Positions 16,951 through 26,611 of a stretch of 64,000 bases of DNA are shown here, piece after piece. The DNA is taken from the NCBI RefSeq assembly GCF_003259505.1, contig NZ_QLLK01000009.1, positions 1 through 64,000 on the forward strand, in the 5' to 3' direction. A model generated the notes under the pieces. It searched no databases. It had not been told where the DNA came from and was given only the letters and a program-made list of their open reading frames with translations. The DNA comes from Algoriphagus yeomjeoni (lineage in GTDB: Bacteria > Bacteroidota > Bacteroidia > Cytophagales > Cyclobacteriaceae). A program made the position numbers and the translations under genes. Within the stretch, counting starts at the first letter, position 1. Every line of letters starts with the position of its first letter.

Positions 16951-18072
16951 CTAAACAAAAAGTGCTGCTGCGATGCTGTCTGCAAGTAGCTTTCCGCTTT
17001 TGCTCAAAGATAGGTTTTTATCCTTCCAAATGAGCCAGCCTTCAGAATCCATCTGCGACAATATGACTTTTTTCGTAGTCAGAAGATCTCTTCCAAAAAC
17101 TCGGTTTATCTCTTCGAAATCTATTCCCCACAAGGTTCGCAATCCAGTAAGCATGTATTCGTTTAGTCTCTCGTCTTCGGAAAGATTGTCTACAATGAAA
17201 GGCAAAGTCTGACCTTCCAAACTCTTCAAATAAAGGGAATTATTGGAGGGATTTGCACCCCTATTTTGTCCATCAAAAGAATGAGCACTGGGCCCAACTC
17301 CTAAGTAGGGAACACCTTTCCAGTAATTGGTATTATGCAGAGCGAATTGATCAGGCTTTCCAAAGTTAGATACCTCATATTGTATATATCCGGCTTTTTC
17401 AGTTTGTTCTTGTAGGATTTCAAATTGCTCAGCGACGAAATCTTCACCAGCTGGTTTAAAATCACCTTTTTTCACCCAGTTGCCAAGTGCAGTTTTAGGT
17501 TCTACGGTAAGTGCATAGCTGGAAATGTGCCCAGGATTCTGACTGATAGCCTCTGATAAATCACGTTTCCAAAGGGAATGGTTTTCTTGGGGAAAACCAT
17601 AGATTAAGTCCAGGCTGAATTTTTCGAAACCTACTTTTCTAGCTTTTTCTATGGCAGATTTAGACTCTTTCGCAGTATGTGCCCGATTATAGAATTTCAA
17701 TACTTCCTCATCAAAACTCTGTATGCCTAGACTCAGTCGGTCTATACCTAGACCTTTCCATGAGTTTAAGTTATTCTCACTCAGATCATCCGGGTTTGCC
17801 TCAAGCGTAACCTCCTTCCAGTCAGAATTGAAAGAAAGGGAAATTTGATTTAGTATTTTTTCAATCAAAAGTGGAGGTAAAAGTGAAGGCGTCCCTCCGC
17901 CAAAATAGACCGTTTCAAGCTTCATGCCCTGCAGGTAATTAGCTCTCATTTTAATTTCCTGGCAAATCATATCAGCCATCTGTTCGACTCTACCAAGATT
18001 TGTACTGAAGTGAAAATCGCAATAATGGCACGCCTGCCTGCAAAAAGGAATATGGATGTATATGCCAGCCAA
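16951..18072 (-). CDS. hemW: Radical SAM haem chaperone HemW
   Basis: HemW is a radical-SAM-family protein that binds haem and delivers it to respiratory enzymes; it was long misnamed as an oxygen-independent coproporphyrinogen oxidase. The [4Fe-4S] motif is FCRQACHYCDF (CxxxCxxC). Other family marks are VYFGGGTPSLLPP, EANPDDL and YEVSNFGKP. The HemW family begins at AGIYIHIPFC, and the codon before it is TTG (18072), giving 374 residues. A longer frame to 18201 would run through the signal-peptide region of the divergent outer-membrane gene and is rejected. Confidence 0.9.
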   Translation of the reverse strand: MAGIYIHIPFCRQACHYCDFHFSTNLGRVEQMADMICQEIKMRANYLQGMKLETVYFGGGTPSLLPPLLIEKILNQISLSFNSDWKEVTLEANPDDLSENNLNSWKGLGIDRLSLGIQSFDEEVLKFYNRAHTAKESKSAIEKARKVGFEKFSLDLIYGFPQENHSLWKRDLSEAISQNPGHISSYALTVEPKTALGNWVKKGDFKPAGEDFVAEQFEILQEQTEKAGYIQYEVSNFGKPDQFALHNTNYWKGVPYLGVGPSAHSFDGQNRGANPSNNSLYLKSLEGQTLPFIVDNLSEDERLNEYMLTGLRTLWGIDFEEINRVFGRDLLTTKKVILSQMDSEGWLIWKDKNLSLSKSGKLLADSIAAALFV

Positions 18073-18118
18073 AGTGAATTCTATTATTTTGCGAATATAA
18101 TCATTCCCTAAGATCCCT

Positions 18119-19822
18119 TTGAAAACCTTCCTTTTGGCATTCTTTCTTTTTTTCATTGCCGGAGGACAGCTATGCGAAGCCCAAGGTGCATATTGGATCA
18201 AATGGACTACTGATCCAGTCCAGGAATCTGCGGATTGGACTTCATATTCTAATAAGCTAGAGGGGAATCAGTATCTTGATTCATTGCAACAATCACTTCA
18301 AGAGCTCGGTTATCTTTCTCTTCTTTTGGTAAAGGAAGAAGTTTCAAAAGACTCCTTACTGATGAAAATAGTTCTTGGAGAAAAGTATAGCTGGGAATCA
18401 ATTTCTCTCGGCAATGTTCCAAAGGAATTCTCTGAAAATATTGATCCTATCACATCCGAATACAGTTCCGCTACTAGATGGATGAGGAAAGCTATTTCTA
18501 ATGCTGAGAATAGGGGTTTCCCATTTGCACAAATTAAACTTGATAGCATTCAGCGTCGGGGAAACTTGCTTTCAGCAGTTTTTTACTTTGACTCAGGTCC
18601 TTTGATTCTTTGGGATAGCCTGAAAGTAGCCGGCGAGACAAAAACTCAAGAAAGTTATTTGCAAAATACAACTGGGATCCGACCAGGTACTCCTTTTTCG
18701 CAAAAGCAACTCGACGCCGCAACGCTGGCATTGACTCGATCGCCTTATTTTGTTCAGACACAAGCTCCTCAGGTCGAATTTCAAATACAACAGGCACAGC
18801 CCACGTTCACTTTGAGAGATAGAAATACCAATGTTTTGGATGGAGTAATCGGGTTACTTCCAAACCAGAATGAACCAGGCAAGATGCTCATCACGGGACA
18901 GTTGGATTTAGAATTATATCATCTGGGTGGTAAAGGAAGAGATGTGGCTCTCCATTGGAAGCGTCTGAATATAGCCACTCAATCGCTGGAAATATCGGCC
19001 AAGGAGTCTTTCTTATTTAATTCTCCAATAGACGTGAGTGTAGGATTCAGCTTACTTAAGCAAGATTCTACCTTTCTAAATAGATTCTTGAGTTTGGACT
19101 TTGGATACCATATTAGCCAAATGAGTTATCTCCGATTTTTTACTAGGAGGCAATCCAGCGATGTGCTGAATACTGAGGATTTTGATGAATTGACTGAATT
19201 ACCTGAGGTAGCAGATTATCGCTGGAACCAATATGGGATTGGATGGTCGTGGGATGGGAGGGATTCTCCATTTTTTACAAGACGAGGTTTTCTGATCACT
19301 GGCGAATTTGCCCTAGGCAACAAAAGGATTTTAGAGAATACAGGATTTCCGGCTGAGGTTTATGACAATCTTGACTTGAAAAGTCCACAATACCTAGGCA
19401 AACTGGAAATTGAAAAACATGTCTACATTAGACCGACTTGGGGAATGTGGTTGAAGGGAAGTGGAGGTTTTACCCAAAATCAAAACCTTCTTCTGAATGA
19501 CCTTTTCCGTCTGGGAGGTTTGAAAAGCATCCGTGGGTTTAATGAGAATTACTTTTTTGCGAAGTCTTACGGGTACCTGAATATGGAACAAAGACTTTTT
19601 TTTGGAGAAAACTCATTTCTCATGGTTTTTGCTGACTTTGGCATTCTGGAAAACCCGTACTTTGCAACTTCCATTGATAAACCGATATCGTTTGGAGCAG
19701 GGATCAATCTTGATACTGGTTCTGGTATCTTTCGGTTTATTTATGGTGTTGGGAAATCAAACCTTCAACCTTTACAATTCTCCTATTCTAGGATACATTT
19801 TGGCTACCTAGCCAGATTTTGA
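18119..19822 (+). CDS. BamA/TamA-like outer-membrane beta-barrel protein
   Basis: The 567-residue protein has a signal peptide (ending near LCEAQG, residue 21), a POTRA-like periplasmic region (about 25-200) and a C-terminal surface-antigen barrel that shows aromatic-ended strands and closes with FSYSRIHFGYLARF. The barrel includes LFRLGGLKSIRGFNENYF, the typical LGG..SIRGF lid motif of the Omp85 superfamily. It is shorter than BamA (five POTRA domains) and closer to TamA or short Omp85 proteins; the substrate is unknown. The only usable start is TTG at 18119. The next gene starts 2 nt after its stop. Confidence 0.85.
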   Translation: MKTFLLAFFLFFIAGGQLCEAQGAYWIKWTTDPVQESADWTSYSNKLEGNQYLDSLQQSLQELGYLSLLLVKEEVSKDSLLMKIVLGEKYSWESISLGNVPKEFSENIDPITSEYSSATRWMRKAISNAENRGFPFAQIKLDSIQRRGNLLSAVFYFDSGPLILWDSLKVAGETKTQESYLQNTTGIRPGTPFSQKQLDAATLALTRSPYFVQTQAPQVEFQIQQAQPTFTLRDRNTNVLDGVIGLLPNQNEPGKMLITGQLDLELYHLGGKGRDVALHWKRLNIATQSLEISAKESFLFNSPIDVSVGFSLLKQDSTFLNRFLSLDFGYHISQMSYLRFFTRRQSSDVLNTEDFDELTELPEVADYRWNQYGIGWSWDGRDSPFFTRRGFLITGEFALGNKRILENTGFPAEVYDNLDLKSPQYLGKLEIEKHVYIRPTWGMWLKGSGGFTQNQNLLLNDLFRLGGLKSIRGFNENYFFAKSYGYLNMEQRLFFGENSFLMVFADFGILENPYFATSIDKPISFGAGINLDTGSGIFRFIYGVGKSNLQPLQFSYSRIHFGYLARF

Positions 19823-19824
19823 GT

Positions 19825-20946
19825 ATGAAAAAATTGATCAGTAAGTCAATATTTATTTTTACACTTCTTTTGACAGTAGGAGAAGTAGCATTTGCTCAGG
19901 TTTTGGAAGATTACAATCCAATGTGGCAAGAAGGGGAGCGAGAGACTTGGTTCAGTTCAAATGATAGGTTGATTTTAGAGTTGGATCTGGAAACATTTCC
20001 GCTTGCCTACTATTCATTTGAATTCCCAGATCATTCTGTGGTTTTTATTGGTGAGAAACTATGGTTTTTCACAGAAAGAGATACGACATTTAAGGAGCAA
20101 GTGACGGAGCTCAAAAGAGTATTTTCTGAGTCAAAAGTAAGTCTAACAGTTTTTAAGAATGGAATTTCTTCAGAACAGGCAAGTGTGATGAAGGTCTTGA
20201 AGTCTGAGCCGTTAGGCGTCATTTCGACTAGCGAAGGGTTCTTCTCCAATAAAAGAGATTTTAATCGACAAGGTATTCGTGATTTTTTTATCGTTGCGAT
20301 GATCTCTTGCTTACTATTGATCACCTTGTATAAACTGGCATACCCCTTCATTTTTGCTATGATGATCAAGCCTATTTCTCTGCTTAATGCAGAAGATTTC
20401 TCTGAAAGTGGGAGTTTACAGAAGTTTTTTTCAGGAGATATTTTGTTATACGTATTTATTGTTAATACACTCTTGTCACTAGCAATGGTGACTTCTATGG
20501 TGATCTTTCGTCAAGAATGGCTAGAAGTTAGGATGGAATTGAATTTCAATTCCCTTACAGTTTTATGGTTATTAGGTTCATTTTTGCTTTTGGTGCTGAC
20601 TATACTAAAGTTTACAGCTATCAGGATATTATCATATTTATTCGATTTAGGTAAATTAGAGTTCCCTCATTTTTTTTATTTGCTCCGCCTAGTAGTGATA
20701 GCGACTATAGTATTGATTTTTATATGCGCGTTTTTTTTACTTAATGATTTTTCAGCAATTAGGATTGCTTTAGAGGCATCATTTGTAGGGTTTTTCTGGA
20801 TTTATATTTCCGGGATTTTAGGATTATTCCTAATTATGGTGAATAGACTCGGCTTTAAGAAATATCATTTATTTACTTACCTTTGCATCGCAGAATTAGT
20901 GCCCTTTTTAATCTTGGCCAAATTGGTGCTTGATTTGGGTTATTAA
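19825..20946 (+). CDS. DUF4271 membrane protein
   Basis: The 373-residue product has a signal peptide (ending VAFAQV), a periplasmic region of about 120 residues and then seven or so membrane helices from about residue 150 to the end. Its place directly upstream of uroporphyrinogen-III synthase and the helical pattern match the DUF4271 family of Bacteroidota, whose function is unknown. A TTG six nucleotides upstream overlaps the previous stop; ATG at 19825, opening MKKLISKS, is the natural start. Confidence 0.78.
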   Translation: MKKLISKSIFIFTLLLTVGEVAFAQVLEDYNPMWQEGERETWFSSNDRLILELDLETFPLAYYSFEFPDHSVVFIGEKLWFFTERDTTFKEQVTELKRVFSESKVSLTVFKNGISSEQASVMKVLKSEPLGVISTSEGFFSNKRDFNRQGIRDFFIVAMISCLLLITLYKLAYPFIFAMMIKPISLLNAEDFSESGSLQKFFSGDILLYVFIVNTLLSLAMVTSMVIFRQEWLEVRMELNFNSLTVLWLLGSFLLLVLTILKFTAIRILSYLFDLGKLEFPHFFYLLRLVVIATIVLIFICAFFLLNDFSAIRIALEASFVGFFWIYISGILGLFLIMVNRLGFKKYHLFTYLCIAELVPFLILAKLVLDLGY

Positions 20947-20978
20947 TTGCGATAATCACCAAAAGGAATAAAAGAAGC

Positions 20979-21752
20979 ATGAGCACAGTTACCAAAGACA
21001 GGTTTAGACCAGTAAAAAGTATCCTAGTATCTCAACCAGCCCCTGCGGGAGCGAATTCTCCCTATGTACAATTGGCAGAAAAGTATAATTTGAAGATTGA
21101 TTTCCGTCAATTCATTAAGGTTGAGCCTGTAGTTCCAAAGGAATTTCGCAAGCAGAAGATTGATATTTTGAAGCATACTGCGGTGATTTTCACTAGCCGT
21201 AATGCTATAGATCATTTCTTTGCGATCTGCAAAGATTTCAAAATCGAAATGCCGGCAGATATGAAGTATTTCTGTATTTCAGATCAAACTGCACATTACC
21301 TTCAGAAGTATATTGTAATCCGAAAACGTAAATTATTCGTAGGTCAAAAGACAGCACAGGATTTATTTGATTACTTTAAAAAACATAAATCTGAAAAGTA
21401 TCTTTTCCCTTGCTCTGATATCCGCAAAGACGATATTCCTGAATACATGCAAAAAAATGGGATAGCCTTTACAGAAGCTATCATTTATCATACGTTAGAA
21501 GCAGACTTGTCAGATTTGGCTGACGTCAAGTATGATATATTAGCCTTTTTCAGCCCATCAGGTATTAAATCATTGAAAATTAACTTCCCGGATTTCGAAC
21601 AGGGAGCCACTCGCATAGCTGCTTTTGGCCCTACCACAGCTCAAGCTGTAAGAGATTTGGATTTGTTTTTGGATATTGAGGCACCTATGCCAAATGCTCC
21701 AAGTATGACTGGTGCATTGGAGCTTTATATTAAAAAGGCAAATAATTTGTAA
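20979..21752 (+). CDS. hemD: Uroporphyrinogen-III synthase
   Basis: This enzyme closes hydroxymethylbilane to uroporphyrinogen III in haem synthesis. The 257-residue length is right, and the weakly conserved family is recognised by KSILVSQPAP, TAVIFTSRNAIDHFF, FLPCSDIRKDDIPEYM-like spacing, YDILAFFSPSGIKSL and AAFGPTTAQAVRD. It is 32 nt after DUF4271 and appears to be the last gene of the unit. No other haem-synthesis gene is directly adjacent; hemH is 36 kb away. Confidence 0.88.
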   Translation: MSTVTKDRFRPVKSILVSQPAPAGANSPYVQLAEKYNLKIDFRQFIKVEPVVPKEFRKQKIDILKHTAVIFTSRNAIDHFFAICKDFKIEMPADMKYFCISDQTAHYLQKYIVIRKRKLFVGQKTAQDLFDYFKKHKSEKYLFPCSDIRKDDIPEYMQKNGIAFTEAIIYHTLEADLSDLADVKYDILAFFSPSGIKSLKINFPDFEQGATRIAAFGPTTAQAVRDLDLFLDIEAPMPNAPSMTGALELYIKKANNL

Positions 21753-21828
21753 AACATAAAACCTAAGCCTGTGGTTTTTCAGTTTAAATTCTTACACTAG
21801 CTAATATATTAGACGAAACCACTACAAA

Positions 21829-22809
21829 ATGTTTAAAAGAGGCCATAGTTTATATTTTTTGAGATACACATTTCTCATGTTCTTCTTTTTTGAGGTTTCT
21901 TCGCTGATGGCCCAGCAAGACCCTCAATTTACTCAGTACATGTACAACGGGATGTATTATAATCCCGCATTCGCTGGTAAAGATGGAGGTTTGAGGTTTT
22001 CTGCACTGCATCGCTCTCAATGGTTGAATTACACAACCAGCACTGGTCAAGGTGGAGCTCCTGTGACTCAGTTGGTGAGTGGTCAAGGAAGGATAGAAGG
22101 GAGAAATATTGGATATGGTCTTACCATTGTCAATGATCGAATTGGAGCTACTAGTAACTTAGAGATCAATTTACAAGGGGCTTATCATAAAAAGCTCAAC
22201 AGATCAACTTTAAGTGTAGGAGCGTATTTTGGAATGTTCTCCAGTGCATTAGATTATGGAGAACTAATTGTTGTTAATCCTGAACCGAATCTACCGGTAG
22301 CTGGAAAAGAAAGTCAATTGAACTTTAATTTTGGGGCAGGCTTATTGCTAGATGCTCGAAATTATTACATAGGTCTCAGTAGTAGACATATAAATGAGCC
22401 TAATTTTGATTTTGGAGATGGTTCCTATGCAAATCAATTGAAAAATCATTCGTATTTGCTCTTGGGATATAGGTTTAGACCGGTCGGTCAATTAGTTATT
22501 GAGCCAAGTTTTCTGTTAAAATCAGTATCATTTAATAATTTTTCTTATGAAGCTAGCGTTATTGCTACTCATCAGAATAAAATAAGTGGGGGGATAGGGT
22601 TTAGAGGAGAAGAGTCAGTTTCATTAATTTTAGGCTATACCCTATTAAAAGATAATTCATTGAAATTGGGATATGCCTTTGATTTGGTGTTTAGTGGAGT
22701 TGAAGCTAAATCTCCCACAAGTCATGAACTTATGCTTCGATATGCTTTATCCAATGTGAGTAGGGAAGTACAAAGAGTGATACAAAGAACACCAAGGTTT
22801 AGATTTTAA
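21829..22809 (+). CDS. PorP/SprF family type IX secretion outer-membrane protein
   Basis: The 326-residue protein has a signal peptide followed by the family hallmark QQDPQFTQYMYN and YYNPAFAGKDGG, then an outer-membrane barrel with alternating aromatic strands to the C-terminus. PorP/SprF proteins bind the PorE/SprB-type partner or carry surface adhesins to the type IX system. The gene precedes gldKLMN by about 150 nt, the standard order in gliding or T9SS-bearing Bacteroidota. Which paralogue it is (PorP or an SprF) cannot be told without a genome-wide comparison. Confidence 0.9.
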   Translation: MFKRGHSLYFLRYTFLMFFFFEVSSLMAQQDPQFTQYMYNGMYYNPAFAGKDGGLRFSALHRSQWLNYTTSTGQGGAPVTQLVSGQGRIEGRNIGYGLTIVNDRIGATSNLEINLQGAYHKKLNRSTLSVGAYFGMFSSALDYGELIVVNPEPNLPVAGKESQLNFNFGAGLLLDARNYYIGLSSRHINEPNFDFGDGSYANQLKNHSYLLLGYRFRPVGQLVIEPSFLLKSVSFNNFSYEASVIATHQNKISGGIGFRGEESVSLILGYTLLKDNSLKLGYAFDLVFSGVEAKSPTSHELMLRYALSNVSREVQRVIQRTPRFRF

Positions 22810-22956
22810 ATTAGCTGAAATTCAATAGGAACGATGGTTGAGTTGAGAAAACAAACTAATATCAAAACCTCATATTTTGGCAGGTTATTTGCATTATTGT
22901 GCCAAATTCAGCTAAATTTCGAATCTTGAAAATACTTTACACATCGTAATTATTTG

Positions 22957-24072
22957 ATGAACGAAAAAACGTCATTTATGTATAAAAAAATGAATGCTCG
23001 CTTATTGCCTCTTACTTTAGGGTTGGCACTAGTGACACTTTTACCTAGTTGCGGTCTTTTTAGTAAGAAAGGATCAGCTAGTGAAAAGATGAATAGAAGA
23101 GGAGAAGTAACAGGTGTTCCTAAGCGTACAAACTGGCAACAAAATCTTCCTTATGATATGGTTCCAGTAAAAGCTGGAACATTCTGGATGGGGCAAGCTG
23201 ATGAAGATATTGCATTCTCGCAATCTGCATTGAACAAGCAAATAACCATCTCAGAATTTTTTATGGACAAATATGAAGTGTCCAATAACAAGTACCGTCA
23301 GTTTTTAGAGGCCGTCAAAAGCGGAACATATGAAACAGGTACTCCAACAACTTTAAAAGATCCTCCTCAATTAAATTATGAAGAGCTTAAGCCAGACACT
23401 ACAGTTTGGTCTACAAGTTTTGCATATCATTATGGAGATCCATTGATGGAATTCTATTTTGATCATCCAGCCTTTGATAATTATCCTGTTGTCGGAGTTA
23501 CTTGGGATCAGGCTAAAAAATATTGTGAATGGAAAACATATCACATGAGAGCAAATGATGAGGTTGATTTTGATGGGCCTGGCTTTACACTTCCGTCTGA
23601 AGCAGAGTGGGAATACGCTGCTAAAGGTGGAAAAGAGGTAGCTAAATATCCATGGGGTGGTCCTTACTTGAAGAATAAGAGAGGTTGCTTAATGGCTAAT
23701 TTCAAGCCTGGACGTGGTAACTACATAGATGACGGTTTCCCTTACACAGCACCTGTTGATGTATTTGCACCAAATGGTTACGGACTGTATAACATGTCTG
23801 GAAATGTTGCCGAATGGGTACTTGATGCTTATGCTACAACTTCTAGTTCAATTACCTGGGATTTGAATCCACTATATGAAGATCCAAATGAGCCTAGGAA
23901 AGTCGTAAGAGGAGGATCCTGGAAGGACATCGCCCACTACCTTGAAACTAGTACAAGAACATATGAATACGAAGATGTGGCTCAAGCTCACATTGGTTTT
24001 AGAACTAAAATGACATTCATTGGCCGTTCTGGATCGATGGATGTGAAAAGTTCAACAAGAAGAAGAAGATAA
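22957..24072 (+). CDS. gldK: Gliding motility / T9SS lipoprotein GldK
   Basis: GldK (PorK) is a lipoprotein that forms, with GldN, the periplasmic ring of the type IX secretion system under the outer membrane. It has a signal peptide with lipobox LPSC, and then a formylglycine-generating-enzyme-like (SUMF1) fold: MVPVKAGTFWMGQ, FFMDKYEVSNNKYRQFL, LPSEAEWEYAAKGG, GNVAEWVLD and VVRGGSWKD. It lacks the enzyme's paired active-site cysteines as far as I can see, fitting a structural role. ATG codons at 22957, 22978 and 22990 are all possible; the last two give a shorter signal peptide. Confidence 0.92.
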   Translation: MNEKTSFMYKKMNARLLPLTLGLALVTLLPSCGLFSKKGSASEKMNRRGEVTGVPKRTNWQQNLPYDMVPVKAGTFWMGQADEDIAFSQSALNKQITISEFFMDKYEVSNNKYRQFLEAVKSGTYETGTPTTLKDPPQLNYEELKPDTTVWSTSFAYHYGDPLMEFYFDHPAFDNYPVVGVTWDQAKKYCEWKTYHMRANDEVDFDGPGFTLPSEAEWEYAAKGGKEVAKYPWGGPYLKNKRGCLMANFKPGRGNYIDDGFPYTAPVDVFAPNGYGLYNMSGNVAEWVLDAYATTSSSITWDLNPLYEDPNEPRKVVRGGSWKDIAHYLETSTRTYEYEDVAQAHIGFRTKMTFIGRSGSMDVKSSTRRRR

Positions 24073-24127
24073 GAGAAATTTATCCCCACACATAAAATAC
24101 CTTAAAACCTTAATTACATTATAACAC

Positions 24128-24931
24128 ATGGCTAGCAACAGCAACTCGTTTTCAGCAAAATTTTATTCCAGCATAATGCCGAAGGTTTACGGTATTGGTG
24201 CTGCTGTAGTTATTCTTGGTGCAATGTTCAAAATCTTAGATTGGCAATTTGCAAATCTTATGATTGGTGTAGGACTTAGTACTGAGGCATTAATATTCTT
24301 CCTTTCCGCTTTCGAACCTAAATCTGAAGAAGTGGATTGGTCTAAAGTATATCCTGAATTAGCAGGCGATGCACCGGCAGCGCCAAGAGCCCAAAGAGTA
24401 GTTGCAGGTGGAGATCAAGTTTCTCAAAAGTTAGATGAAATGCTTTCTAAAGCTAAAGTAGGCCCTGAATTGATTGAAAGCCTTGGTAAAGGAATGCAAA
24501 ACTTAGCTACTTCAGCTGAGAAAATGGGTAATTTATCAGACGCAGCTGTTGCAACGAATGAGTATGCTACTAATGTAAAGTCAGCAGCTAAAACTTTGGT
24601 GGACATGAATGCATCGTACAGCAAAACTGCTGCTGCCCTGACTGAAATGTCTGCAGCTTCGCAAGATGCCAAGGCTTATCATAACCAAGTGGTAACTGTT
24701 ACAAAAAATCTTTCTGCGCTTAATTCTGTCTACGAGATGGAACTTCAAGATGCTAATAGCCATGTTAAGACTCTGAATAAATTCTATGCTAACATGACTG
24801 CTGCAATGGAAGGTCTTACTGAAGCAGGTAAAGAAACTCAAGCTTTCAAAACAGAATTATCAAAATTGAATCAGAACGTTAGTTCATTGAATAAGATCTA
24901 TGGTGGAATGCTATCCGCTATGAAAGGTTAA
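24128..24931 (+). CDS. gldL: T9SS motor protein GldL
   Basis: GldL (PorL) forms the inner-membrane proton channel of the GldLM motor that powers type IX secretion and gliding. The 267-residue protein has two N-terminal helices, about 20-38 and 43-62. A lysine (K35) lies in the first and a glutamate (E53, in GLSTEALIFFL) in the second; an equivalent glutamate is essential in Flavobacterium GldL. The remaining two thirds is a cytoplasmic coiled-coil region rich in alanine, with repeated LNSVYEMEL / LNKFYANM / LNKIYGGM units. Confidence 0.94.
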   Translation: MASNSNSFSAKFYSSIMPKVYGIGAAVVILGAMFKILDWQFANLMIGVGLSTEALIFFLSAFEPKSEEVDWSKVYPELAGDAPAAPRAQRVVAGGDQVSQKLDEMLSKAKVGPELIESLGKGMQNLATSAEKMGNLSDAAVATNEYATNVKSAAKTLVDMNASYSKTAAALTEMSAASQDAKAYHNQVVTVTKNLSALNSVYEMELQDANSHVKTLNKFYANMTAAMEGLTEAGKETQAFKTELSKLNQNVSSLNKIYGGMLSAMKG

Positions 24932-24971
24932 TTTCTCTTCAATTCATTTTAAAATCCATTAAAACTTAAAA

Positions 24972-26585
24972 ATGGCAGGAGCTAAAGAGACACCTAGACA
25001 GCGGATGATTGGTATGATGTACCTAGTATTAACGGCCCTTTTGGCCTTACAGGTAAGCAACCAAATCCTCCAAAAATTTATATTAATTAATGATGGAATG
25101 GAACGAACTTCCAGAAATTTCATCGGTAAGAACGTTTCTACAGTAGAGTCAATAGCTTATACAGTAGAGCAACAAGGCAATAAAGAAGTAGATGTGCCAA
25201 AAGTTGCGGCCTCTCAAGAAGTACGAGATGCTACTAAGGAAATTTATGACTACTTAGAAGGATTAAAGCAAGACTTGATTATTCAGTCGAATGCCAAGAA
25301 TGACGAAGGGAATTTTGTCAATGCAAACCTTAAAAATACCGAAATCACGGGAAATTTATTTGCAAATAACGGCAGAGGAGCTGAGATGAAGGAAAAGTTG
25401 AATGCTTATCCGGAGCAGATTTCTGCAATTTTGACAAAGATTGGTTTTCCAGATATGCAATTTGAGCCAATCGCGAAAGATGCTAAAGATATTGAGCTTT
25501 TTGCCAATGATAGAGAAGTGAAGAATAAGGATTTCGTTGCGCTGACGTTCGTGAAATCACCAGTTGGAGCTGTTATTGCCCTTATATCTCAGTTTCAAAA
25601 TGAAATTTTGAACATAGAAAGTGAGTCATTGAAGGCAATACAGAATTCAATAGGTTCTTTCTTTTTCAAGGCAGATGTTACTGAAGCTCGAATTGCCGCG
25701 CTGTCAAATGTAGTAGCAGCGGGTACTAAATTCGAAGCTGATATGTTTATAGCTTCTAGTTCTACTTCAGCAGCGCCTACTATGACGATAGATGGTCGCT
25801 CTGTGCCTGTAGATGCTTCGGGATTTGGTAAAATTGAATTTAATGTGACTCCTGCTTCGGAATATGATGACAGAGGATTGGCAAGAAGAGTTATCAACGG
25901 CGAAATCATCACTAATGTAGGCGGGGAAGACAAAGTTCTGCCAGTAGAATATGAATATTTTGTAGCCCAGCCAGTAATTAAGGTTTCATCTGAAGTTGTT
26001 CAGCAGTTGTATGCTGATTGTGCTAATGAGCTTTTGATTGAAGTGCCTGCTCTTGGCAATACTTATTCCCCAGAATTTGCGGTAAGCAACGGTCAGTCTA
26101 TAAAAGGAAATAAGCCTGGCCAGTTGACTGTTATTCCGGGTGCATCTGGAAAAGTCAATATTGGAGTTAGTAGTGGCGGAAATAAGATTGGGACAGTCGA
26201 TTATGATATCAAACCTGTTCCTTTGCCTAATTTGGTTCCAGCTGCTTCTAACGGCACTGAAATTGATCTGAGTCAAGCACAAGCAATCAGTTCTCTAATG
26301 GGGCTTAAGATGCTAGCCAAAGCAGAACCAACTTTTGCTAGAACAATGTCCAAAGATGCTGCTTTTGAAGTGACTGGTGGTGAAATGAGATTATTGAGAA
26401 ACGAAGTACCGAGACAAACTACTCCTATCTCTAATGGTAATAGTTTAGCGATGCGTTCGTTATTAGAAAGTGCTAGAGCTGGAGATGTCGTGGTATTCGA
26501 AATTAGACAAGTCACCAGAACAAATTTCAGAGGAAATAAAATTCCTTCAGAATTAAGACAAGTTATCACTATTCGAGTTAAGTAA
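24972..26585 (+). CDS. gldM: T9SS motor protein GldM
   Basis: GldM (PorM) is the long periplasmic shaft of the GldLM motor, reaching from the inner membrane to the GldKN ring. The start MAGAKETPRQRMIGMMYLV is typical for the family: a short cytoplasmic tail, one membrane helix (about 12-32) and then four periplasmic domains. The 537 residues match known GldM lengths. The segment AFEVTGGEMRLLRNEVPR near the C-terminus belongs to the D4 domain. It is 40 nt after gldL and 26 nt before gldN. Confidence 0.94.
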   Translation: MAGAKETPRQRMIGMMYLVLTALLALQVSNQILQKFILINDGMERTSRNFIGKNVSTVESIAYTVEQQGNKEVDVPKVAASQEVRDATKEIYDYLEGLKQDLIIQSNAKNDEGNFVNANLKNTEITGNLFANNGRGAEMKEKLNAYPEQISAILTKIGFPDMQFEPIAKDAKDIELFANDREVKNKDFVALTFVKSPVGAVIALISQFQNEILNIESESLKAIQNSIGSFFFKADVTEARIAALSNVVAAGTKFEADMFIASSSTSAAPTMTIDGRSVPVDASGFGKIEFNVTPASEYDDRGLARRVINGEIITNVGGEDKVLPVEYEYFVAQPVIKVSSEVVQQLYADCANELLIEVPALGNTYSPEFAVSNGQSIKGNKPGQLTVIPGASGKVNIGVSSGGNKIGTVDYDIKPVPLPNLVPAASNGTEIDLSQAQAISSLMGLKMLAKAEPTFARTMSKDAAFEVTGGEMRLLRNEVPRQTTPISNGNSLAMRSLLESARAGDVVVFEIRQVTRTNFRGNKIPSELRQVITIRVK

Positions 26586-26611
26586 TTCGAGTATTGGATT
26601 AACATAAACGA

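Noticed and set aside
18073..18201. N-terminal extension of HemW
   Set aside because: It would overlap the signal-peptide region of the divergent outer-membrane gene, and the HemW family begins at AGIYIHIPFC.
21758..21781. Terminator after hemD (AAAACC..GGTTTT)
   Set aside because: The stem is only six weak pairs with a long loop; too poor to call.
22810..22956. Promoter upstream of gldK (TATTTTGG region)
   Set aside because: No exact TAnnTTTG with a TTTG at proper spacing; gldK may be read from the porP promoter.
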